This document shows, one piece after another, positions 32,617-64,000 of a DNA stretch of 64,000 bases. The DNA is from Antedon mediterranea (lineage: Eukaryota; Echinodermata; Crinoidea; Comatulida; Antedonidae), in assembly GCF_964355755.1 (NCBI RefSeq), contig NC_092672.1:11034501-11098500 (forward strand), read 5' to 3'. The notes beneath the pieces are model-generated. The model saw nothing but the letters and a program-made list of their open reading frames with translations. It was not told the DNA's origin and did not search any database. The translations under genes and the position numbers were made by a program. Every line of letters begins with the position of its first letter. Within the stretch, counting starts at the first letter, position 1.

Positions 32617-32835
32617 TCTGAACAATCTGATTGTGTAAAAGTTAAAAATTCTGATTGTATAAAAGTTAACAATTTTGATTGTATAAAAGTAAAAAATTCT
32701 GATTGTATGAAAGTTAAAAATTCTGATTGTATAAAAGTTAAAAATTCTGATTGTAAAAATGTTAAAAATTCTGATTGTACAAAAGTTAAAAATTCTGATT
32801 GTATAAAAGTTAAAAAGTTAAAAATTCAGAGAGGT
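32617..32835 (+). repeat. 24-bp minisatellite, about 8 copies
   Basis: The unit TCTGATTGTATAAAAGTTAA plus AAAT recurs with single changes (AACAATTT, ATGAAAG, AAAAATG). Because 24 is a multiple of three it stays open and would encode an eight-residue repeat NSDCIKVK, but there is no splice or domain context to support a gene. Confidence 0.85.
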
Positions 32836-32842
32836 ACAATCA

Positions 32843-33106
32843 TTAAAAGTCTATAAAATGTTGCTTTAAACTGTGTTTAAACTTAAAAAACGACTCTCCA
32901 ATAAGATTGTTTCTGAATGTAGCACCAAGTTCTGAAAACATTTTAGGAAACTGTACTATCCCTGAGTATTTAAAAGCATCAGTACGAGCTCTACCATGAT
33001 GAAAGGTGAGTATATCTAGGTGTCGGTTATTAACTAAAAAAGAATCAACATATTCACTAATAAAATCAGATCGTGGAAAAATTATTATATTTGAAATGAA
33101 TATCAT
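32843..33106 (-). pseudogene. Probable LINE ORF2 C-terminal relic
   Basis: The minus-strand frame has HHGRARTDAFKY, FPKMFSELGATFRNNL and FFKFKHSLKQHFIDF. The arrangement of an Arg-rich start, a W/F-N-L segment and a final FKxxLKxHF is the usual end of a LINE reverse transcriptase protein (compare the end of ORF2 at 11654). No other domain remains. Confidence 0.4.
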
Positions 33107-33754
33107 GTTTAAGAACTCACGCCTATTCCCTATATTATAACGTTCAGTGATATCTCCGTGAATACAAAGTAACGATAAGTTAATTGTGACTACGAGAAAG
33201 TTTAAGCTATCAGCTCTCTATTTTTGAGTTACCACCATTTTCTCGTTAATCCAGCAGTCAATCTTTAAACATTCATTATTTGTATACTAAAAGACGGAAC
33301 TGAACAACATACTAAAATTAGTGAAACATGTTAAAGACATTTTAGAAATGAAAGATGAGCAGAACACATAACCAGAATGACAATGGACAAATGAATCACA
33401 GAATGACAACTACGAAGAAGGTGAAGTGACGACATCAAGAAGAGAGATGTCTGTGAGTACTGCGAACTGTCGATTGCTTCACAGAGAAGAGAAATTGGAA
33501 AATTAATGCTTAAGCAGTGGATTACATTTCAATGATGATGATAATATTACATTGTATATTATAATTTTAATACATTTTAGATAGAGAAATATTTAGGGAA
33601 AACATTCCCACGACAAAATGTTGATAACCTGTATTCAGAATAAACCATCGATTATCAATTTAACCGATAACCGATGTTTTGTGTTCAGATTATCTTACAA
33701 CACAATAGAGTTGTTAATTGGTATTTGATGTTTAATCGCATACAATAATTCTTG

Positions 33755-33870
33755 TACATTTAATCAATGTAATCGATAATAATGCCATATAGTAAGGTGG
33801 ACAATGCGACCAAAGTTATTTTCATTTTCGGTCAATGCAAAAAGGTAGGTATGTAGCCTAGAACATTTTC
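33755..33870 (+). repeat. Short dispersed duplication (partner at 36500-36605)
   Basis: Both copies contain TGTAATCGATAAT(A/G)ATGC followed by ATATAGTA and GGTGGACAAT or GATGGACAAT, then TTTTCATTTT and GCAAAAAGGTAGGTA. They are in the same orientation about 2.7 kb apart. Confidence 0.6.
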
Positions 33871-33889
33871 TGAATTTGAGCGCTTATAA

Positions 33890-34147
33890 AATGGTAAAAT
33901 GGCGTTGGGCGGGACGCCTTGCAAGAAGGATGACAACAGGTGGGCAAAACGTATGACAGACTGGCAACCAAGAACCGGCACAAGAAAAAGGGGAAGGCAG
34001 AAACGGCGATGGAGGGACGACATTACAAAGTATGCAGGAGGCACCACGTGGGCGAGGATAGCACAGAACAGATGGGATTGGCAGAAGCATGAGGAGGGCT
34101 ACATCCGACAGGGGATGATACATCTAAACTTAACTGAAAATCACTAG
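33890..34147 (+). pseudogene. LINE endonuclease-reverse transcriptase C-terminal fragment
   Basis: The frame has WAKRMTDWQPRTGTRKRGRQ, RRWRDDITKYAGGTTW and RIAQNRWDWQKHEEGYIRQG. The RxxGRQxxRWxDDI...AGxxWxxxAxxRxxW pattern marks the C-terminal tail of many LINE ORF2 proteins. Reading just upstream in another frame gives WRWAGRLARR, so a frameshift lies near 33925. It is a dead fragment. Confidence 0.65.
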
Positions 34148-34228
34148 TCAAGATCCACAAGATTACGCGCGCGTACAAAAGCCACGCGATTTATATTATT
34201 TAGAACGTCGTATGAACGTCGTACGTGT

Positions 34229-34953
34229 AAAGGCCCATTCACACTAGGACGATAACGATCGACGATAAATAGACAAATGTGTATTTTTTATACATAAAAC
34301 AAACGAAATATAAAAACTTTTCATTCTAGAAAAGGTAAAGGTAAAGTCGAAACCTAAGCTAATGCTAACGGCCGTGGTGCCCATCTCCATTTCTTTAGCG
34401 TTTGAGCCAAACTCCACTAAGTGTGTATGTTTGTGGGGGGGGGGGGCTACGCCACTCCTCCCGCCGCACAAACGAGTCTGATTTACCTTCCCAGTACTGT
34501 TTACATACCGGTACCCATTTCTATCACCTGGGTGGGGAGGAACAATGTGGATAAAGAAACTTGCTCAAGGACTCAACACTGCAGTGACCGAGCCGGGGCT
34601 TGAACCGACAACCTCTTGATTGCAAGTCTAACCATTGTGCCACAGTGCTCCACAATTCTAGGACTATAGTATAATTATTATTTATGTTGTCTTTGATCCA
34701 ATCCAATCGTCCAATCAAATGACGTCATGATTAGTAAGAGCAATAATATCGTGACAATACAACGATGTTATTGTTTTTATTTATCATGACGTCATTTGAT
34801 TGGAATTTTTAAAATATTATTTTTATCAAAGACAGCATATCATATAGACCTAAAACGAAAACCTTTCTAATTTTTGTTTTTGTTTATGTATAAAAAATGC
34901 ATGCTTATATATTTATCGTCGATCATTATCGTCATAGTGTAAATGGGCCTTTA
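34229..34953. mobile_element. Foldback element interrupted by a SINE
   Basis: The terminal arms AAAGGCCCATTCACACTAGG and ACGATAACGATCGACGATAA at the left mirror TTATCGTCGATCATTATCG and TAGTGTAAATGGGCCTTT at the right (34911-34953). The SINE at 34330-34653 lies inside, and inner palindromic arms (TGACGTCATGATTAG and ATCATGACGTCATTTGATTG) follow. Confidence 0.65.
34330..34653 (-). mobile_element. tRNA-derived SINE (deuterostome type)
   Basis: On the minus strand the head reads GTGGCACAATGGTTAGACTT (box A) and GTCGGTTCAAGCCCCGGCTC (box B). A body with GAGTCCTTGAGCAAGTTTCT and CACCCAGGTGATAGAAATGG follows, and it ends in short CTTTACC-type repeats (GGTAAA on the plus strand) instead of poly(A). 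A run of ten or more G lies in its body at about 34435-34446. Confidence 0.75.
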
Positions 34954-35770
34954 AGCTTGTGCCATGATCAGTGTGACGTGCGCGTAAAAAAGACAAGCCA
35001 TTGTACCATACAAAAATACACATACTGACAATATCTAGATTGTTATACTTTTTAAAGTTTTAGAGATTCACTCAACTTATTATTACATAACTAATTTTGA
35101 ATACATTGATTAATTTGTAATCAATCCATTTTTGTTTCTCTTATGTTTTTTCATACTGTACATAAACACCATATGCACCGAACATAAATTCTAAACCGCC
35201 TGGTGATGTGCTGACAACTAATTATATAATATAAATATATATTTCTTTTTATAAATTAAGTTTTCCATTAAAAAAAAAATTGTGTCTATTGTGTACGGTA
35301 ATAAAGAACAGAACGGCACCATGTTATAATTACTTACAAACATATTTTTACTGTTTTTATTACAATAATCAAATATTGATAAAAGTTTGCGGTACACCAC
35401 GTATTATATAGTTATGAAAATAAATTACGTTTCGATCAAAATACTCATGAGGACGATCAAAGTAGCCTATTTTGATCGAAACTTCGAGAAACTTAACAGT
35501 TCTTTTCAGAACTAATGTGGTGTAGCGCAAACTTTATATCAACATTTGATTTCGCCACGCAAACCTTCAAACAATAATAATCAAATGACGTTAATCCAGG
35601 ATAAAAACGATAAGAATATTTCTATAAATGTTTGTAAAATAGCCCTAGTCATTCATCAAAATAAGTTAGGTGTATACAATTTGATTCTCAACGGAAGTAC
35701 GTAACTTTCCAATCACAAGCGGTCATCGCGTCATGATTGGTCAACTTACTTTATGATGAGGTAACGTCCT

Positions 35771-35913
35771 TAAGCTTGATTTCCACTACTAGGACGCAAC
35801 GAAAAAACGTAAACGTGACAAGCAACAGTTCGAGTAATCTATTGCTGTGATTGGTCAACTCACTTACGTGGCGTTACGTCCTTGTGTTGCGTCTCTAGTG
35901 GGAACCAAGCATT
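35771..35913. mobile_element. MITE family A, copy 5
   Basis: The left end TAAGCTTGATTTCCACTACT and right end CTAGTGGGAACCAAGCATTA flank ACGTCCTTGTGTTGCGTC, as in the copies at 2-3.5 kb. Confidence 0.65.
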
Positions 35914-36714
35914 AGTATTCACTATAACTTCGATGGAAAACATTTTGTTTTTGCCGTTTTCCTGTAGTATAGAGGCAAGTACACTCCTAAACTAAAATAG
36001 AAAGTTATAATACGCAATTCCGGCCGGACAAGGATCAGAACGTGTCCAGTTTGTGACGAAAAAGGTTAAAAGAAGCAGGTGTTTTGATCACCAAAAAATA
36101 CAGGGTAATCAATAGGCATTATAACGAGTATTAAACTAAGTGCGATTAGTCTTGGTTTGGGGTGTTTCCCGATTTCTAGAACTAATAGGCTGCTATATGA
36201 AAATGATAACAATGATTGATGATCGCAACAACTTGTTAAACAAATTTCAAAAAAAGATAAAAATTACAATCACAATTCGCATAGTGTAGTAACAGTAATT
36301 ATATCAATATTGAAATGTTTTAGTAATTAGTTTATTAATTTTTTATTAATAAAAAGTTATTTCCCAGACGGCTCACTTTCAGACTACTATCGATTAACGG
36401 ATGTTGATCGATCAGAGATTTAGCTTCAGATTGATGTACACAACAATGATGTATTTTATTACTTGTTAGTTGATGCATTATAATCCTTGATCGATAAATC
36501 AATAATTGTAATCGATAATGATGCATATAGTACGATGGACAATTCGACAAAATTCATTTTCATTTTGGGCTCAAAGCAAAAAGGTAGGTAGAACATTTTT
36601 TTAACATTCAAAGTAAACACGCAGCGACACAAAGTTGATGCTATTATTAGCATTGTATGAACGACGTGGGTATGTTTGTGTCAGTTCGCTCGAGTAAAAT
36701 CATAATAACAATGT

Positions 36715-37665
36715 AGGCCTAAATGTGGATGCGCTGTGTTAGTTTACGTTCGCGTAAAAACGTCATGGTAATAACGTATTCGTTCACGTTTACATAGAAA
36801 AGCCACGCTACTAATTGGACCCTGTTGTGTAGAAATTTGCGTATAGAGACGTCATGATTATAATATGAATACGCTGTGTTAGTTTACGTTCGCGTAGAAA
36901 TGTCATTCTAATAATTTGAATACGCTGTTGGTTCACGTTCGCGCAGAAATATCATGATAATAATGTGAATACGCTGTTAGTTCACGTTCGCGTGGAAAAT
37001 TCATGCTAATAATGTGAATACGCTGTTAGTTCACGTTAGCGTAGAAAAAACGTGCTAATAATGTGAATACGTTGTGTTAGTTTACGTTCGCGTAGAAAAG
37101 TCATGCTAATAATGTGAATACGCTGTGTTAGTTTACGTTCGCGTGTAAAAGTCGTGCTAATAATGTGAATACGTTATGTTAATTTACGTTCGCGTAGAAA
37201 AGTCATGCTAATAATGTGAATACGTTGTGTTAGTTTACGTTCGCGTAGAAATGTCATTCTAATAATGTGAATACGCTGTTGGTTCACGTTCGCGTAGAAA
37301 TATCATGATAATAATGTGAATACGCTGTTAGTTCACGTTAGCGTAGAAAAAACGTGCTAATAATGTGAATACGTTGTGTTAATTTACGTTCGCGTAGAAA
37401 AGTCACGCTAATAATGTGAATACGCTGTGTTAGTTTACGTTCGCGTGTAAAATTCGTGCTAATAATGTGAATACGTTATGTTAATTTACGTTCGCGTAGA
37501 AAAGTCACGCTAATAAAGTGAATACGCTGTGTTAGTTTACGTTCGCGTAGAAAAGTCACGCTAATAATGTGAATACGTTGTGTTAGTTTACGTTCGCGTG
37601 GAAAAGTCGTGCTAATAATGTGAATACGCTGTTTTAGTTTACGTTCGCGTCGAAAAGGCATGTAA
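36715..37665. repeat. 51-bp satellite, about 18 copies
   Basis: The unit contains AATGTGAATACGCTGTGTTA, GTTTACGTTCGCGTAGAAAA and GTCATGCTAAT. Length variants of 48-51 bp arise from loss of TGT in the CTGTGTTAG part. The minus strand of 51-bp units stays open and would encode a 17-residue repeat (RERKLTQRIHIISVTFL), but the 61-residue frame has no gene context. Confidence 0.92.
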
Positions 37666-39399
37666 ATTTAAAGGCTTATTAGAAATTCAAAACCCCCAAT
37701 TTTTTAATCAAAGATGAGAAAATCTGAGGAAGCCGCACAATCGAGATTTAAAAAAAGGCAAATTACAATATACGGATGAATTTTAATAAATAGGCTACTA
37801 AAATGAATAGAAGCATAAAAGCCTCCTGCATTGATTTATTTGAAGAGTAAATATTGGATTTTTGGCTAATTGAAGTATTAAAAACTAATGTACTTGGCAA
37901 CAAAAAAATCAGATTTTTCTTCAGATTTGTAAAGTGTAGGCCTAATCAATGAACCAATTTTCTTGAAATTCAATAGGAATATTTTGTAAGTATTCACACC
38001 AAAATATTCATAATAATAATAAAAAGTTGTGGACGTTACCAGTATCGTACAAACAAAAAAGAAGCAAGTATTATATTTTTATTATTTCATTTCCAAAATC
38101 ACAATCAAGTACTATGCTCTACTATACCATGGAACAAACAACAAGAGTAAGAAAACCATTCTAAAGCATTTTATAATTATTTTAATTTTTGCTCTCTTTT
38201 TTAATGAAATTGTATAAAATTCAAAATATATGGTATTTACTAAAAGAAAGAAATACAAATTTGCGACGTGTATTGTAATGCATTTTATAAACTGTAAATA
38301 TGTATGTATATATACCTTTGTCGTGGGTATATAAGATGCATGTATGAAATCATGCATGTATGCGAATATATGCACATGTGTGTTTGGGTGGGTGTACATG
38401 GACATATTGCTATTGTTCAGAGATAAATATAAAACAAGAAAAATGTTAACAATTATTACGGTACATTGTAATAGAAAATGTTTGTTTTTTAAGTACATTT
38501 TAATTATTAAGGTTTTAGGCTAGATATAGAGAAAAATAGCAAAATAAAAGAAAATTATGAAAAAAGATGGATAATGCGAGAAATATAAAAGTATAGATGT
38601 TTTACGAACATAGTAATGATTGAATTATTTTTGATCATATAAAGGATAGGAGAAAATAAAAGAAAATAATTTGGGGAAAAATCAGAATAACATTATAATA
38701 TATAAATTAGAAGATTTATAAAATCATTGTATTGTTCATTGGAAAATGAAATGGATAAAAGTAGTGTTTAACGCCACAAAAAAATCATCAAGTACTATAC
38801 TTAGCAAAATTCTATTTTGCTAAGTATAAATTAAATTAAGAACACAGAAACTGAGAGAAACACTTGGTTAAAAAATAAAGAGAGCAACAGTGTTTTATTT
38901 ATTATTTCGGCCCATATTGAAGATAAAAATAAATCGATATTTCGATAAGTTTTTGTGACGTCACCAATTGTTTGAATTTCCTGAAAGGCAATACTATATT
39001 TACATCGAAACATTCAGGATAACTTGAAAATTGTGACAAGAGTAACAATTTGGCCATTATCCCACGGCCTAAAAGTGATCAAGAGTTTAATTAAATTTAA
39101 TTGAATTATGGTCCGGATTGCCTACAAAAATGTATAGAGTCATTGTAGCTATAATACCATTCAGTTGTTTGAATTTGATAAAGATCCGTGTAAAATTAGT
39201 AATATTAAAAAGTGGGCCAGAATTGGGATCCTGGTCCGCATGATTACACAATGTATTGAAGTCTTATAATATATCTATCTGTGGTTTAAATGTGTTAAAG
39301 ATCCGTCATTTAGTTTAAACGATAAAAATAAATAGATGCAAAAATATAACCTCCTTGGGGGAGGTAATAAAAATAATACAGAGTGTAATATTAACATTT
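37666..39399. other. AT-rich intergenic region without recognised gene
   Basis: I see no coding exon. The notable structure is a perfect 14-bp hairpin at 38797-38827 (ATACTTAGCAAAAT, loop TCT, then the complement). The longest frame (38112-38498, minus) is rich in I, Y, F and L, as expected from AT-rich DNA. Confidence 0.5.
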
Positions 39400-39640
39400 A
39401 ATTTTACATTTTTAAGTGAAATTTTTATTTTTGGTTCCGATCTTCTTTCGAATTGTGAAAATGCTTTATTATTTTATTATGTACAACAATTTCTTGTTAA
39501 TTCTGGAAGATTTAATTGATGTTTCTGTTAGTTGTTTTAAAATGTTGTATTTGTTAATCTGAGGCGCCTTGAAGCTAAGATGGTTCCATCTTGTAAGGCG
39601 CCTCTGTGTAATATACTGAATAAAAAAAAAAAAAAAAAAT
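39400..39640 (+). mobile_element. Retrotransposon 3' end with hairpin and poly(A)
   Basis: GAGGCGCCTTGAAGCTAAG and CATCTTGTAAGGCGCCTC form a hairpin followed by TGAATAAA and about 18 A. This is the form of a LINE or SINE 3' end. It lies 80 bp upstream of the start codon of the lectin-SRCR gene, so it may sit inside that gene's 5'UTR, intron or promoter. The 5' limit is not resolved. Confidence 0.5.
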
Positions 39641-39719
39641 ATAATAATAAAGCTAAATAAAAATTATAATAAAAGATAAATAATAACGATACTTAATTTA
39701 TTATTTTTGTACAAGTAAT

Positions 39720-62814
<23,095 letters not shown>

Positions 62815-64000
62815 GTAAGTATATTAACAGAAACAAGGAACTACAAAATAGAGCCGGTTCGAGCCGGTTCCTAATAAAAAAAACTGAAATTGAAATAAAC
62901 AACCTAGACATAATTATGCAAATTGAGATTGCTATGCTTTCCAACCGGCGTGTTTTAAAGTTTGGCGCATCCACAATATATTACTACTGAATTAGTAGGA
63001 ATACATGACTATTCCTGTAAAATATGCCTCAAAAGATTAATTTAAAACAAATTAATAATAAAGATTATAATAATGACAATTATATAATGAAATTATTAAT
63101 ACGATAAACACGTAATTTACAAACAATTAGGAGAAATAGGTGAAAGTATGACGACTAATGGAAAACTTCAACAATGGAAAAGGCACATATTAAATATTTT
63201 AAAAACTATAGAACCTACTATGAACTCGATGCATTCGCATAAATGTTATATATAATGAACACTTTAATATTCTTGGAGAATAATACATATGAAAATAATA
63301 ATGATAATAATTCAGGTAAATATTTATTGGCCAAAAAAGACGAACAATGCCACAAATAGTTAGAAGGCTGAAACCGTAACATTTTACAATAAAAAAAAGT
63401 TAAAATTCATAAGAAAATATATATGCGTATAATTATTTTAAAATGTATAAAATGTAAAGGCAGTTGAATATAAAAACAACATTCAAATAAAACTAAATAA
63501 AGGACGCCAATATGAAATAAACCTGACCAAAAGGGAACATCAAAAAGCTTAGTTTTCCTAAGGTTTCTGAAACACTCACGCTTAGGGGGTAACAAGCTTC
63601 CAATATATAAAAAAATATATATATAAAAATATATCTGAAATTATAAGCATTATAAATATATTTGGATAAATTATTAATGGTTCTTGGATCCTGTGATATC
63701 ATTAAACGGCAAAATTTAAATGTATTAGGATTTTTGAAAAATAGGCCCTCCTAAGTAGGTATAAATTATTTTCGGATCACAAAACGAGTGAGAATACATT
63801 CAACTTTCCCATTATTTTTCTGTTTTTTTTTCATTCATGTTCATTCATCTCATGTTTTCTATTTTAATTTTGATCACTCATTTTATTACTAGTAGCATGT
63901 AAGAATATATTTAGATGGGATGAGAAGAGATCTGTACTTTGTCCAGTTTTCATTCTTTATGTGGTCTCTGAAACCGCCATCACAATTTCAGCATGTACAG
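62815..64000 (+). other. Intron 23 of the lectin-SRCR gene, to the window edge
   Basis: AT-rich sequence without a recognisable SRCR or lectin exon. The last bases offer a possible acceptor (CACAATTTCAG at 63981-63991) followed by CATGTACAG, which in phase 1 would give Thr-Cys-Thr; too little is visible to judge. Confidence 0.45.

Noticed and set aside
32605-32856. Cys-containing repeat protein NSDCIKVK
   Set aside because: A pure 24-bp minisatellite that stays open only because 24 is divisible by three; no flanking coding sequence.
33300-33510. Short charged open frame (QNDNYEEGEVTTSRREMS)
   Set aside because: Interrupted by stops upstream, no splice partners, no recognisable family.

Overview
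The window looks like nuclear DNA of a marine invertebrate deuterostome, most likely an echinoderm (a crinoid or a relative; this is inference). The reasons are: AT-rich sequence with consensus GT-AG introns; many AGGCCT words; tRNA-derived SINEs of a type common in deuterostomes; a golim4 (GPP130) orthologue; and a secreted protein that combines F-type lectin and SRCR domains, a style typical of echinoderm immune genes. There is no prokaryotic gene organisation, and no CRISPR array or rRNA gene was seen.

Layout. (1) 545-1933, plus strand: the last three exons of a fibrinogen-like (FReD/intelectin-type N-terminal motif) protein whose 5' exons are not visible. (2) 1934-6974: AT-rich intergenic DNA with several foldback/MITE families. 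(3) 6975-11857, plus strand: a non-LTR retrotransposon region with two full open frames, an L1-type ORF1p-like protein and a 988-residue endonuclease/reverse transcriptase, separated by about 890 bp that carries a duplicated 5'UTR-like unit. (4) 13794-29625, minus strand: a complete golim4 gene model of 18 exons and 790 codons plus stop. It encodes a short basic cytosolic tail, one membrane anchor, a lumenal coiled coil and a long Gln/Glu-rich acidic tail. Its introns carry a 100-bp satellite of about 21 copies, several MITEs, a tRNA gene or tRNA-like gene, and an unusual 81-bp array that repeats a micro-exon together with its 48-nt intron. (5) 29626-39719: no recognisable gene, but a dense set of transposon relics, a SINE nested in a foldback element, and a 51-bp satellite. 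(6) 39720 to beyond the right edge, plus strand: a large gene with 23 exons in view and every intron in phase 1. It encodes a signal peptide, a short acidic linker, four F-type (fucose-binding) lectin modules, an Ala/Glu-rich helix and five SRCR domains (1250 codons so far). Its introns hold a 35-bp satellite of about 68 units, long foldback elements, a (TA)n tract and two miRNA-precursor-sized hairpins.

How the parts fit. The lectin-SRCR gene and the fibrinogen-like gene both look like secreted recognition proteins, probably innate immune or mucosal. golim4 is a housekeeping Golgi gene on the opposite strand. No operon-like relation is implied. The observations most worth checking are the micro-exon/mini-intron array in golim4, the 4 x F-lectin + 5 x SRCR architecture with one lectin module that has lost its sugar-binding Asp and Cys pair, and the 35-bp intronic satellite, whose unit matches the 5' end of U1 snRNA and can pair with the 5' splice site of its own intron.
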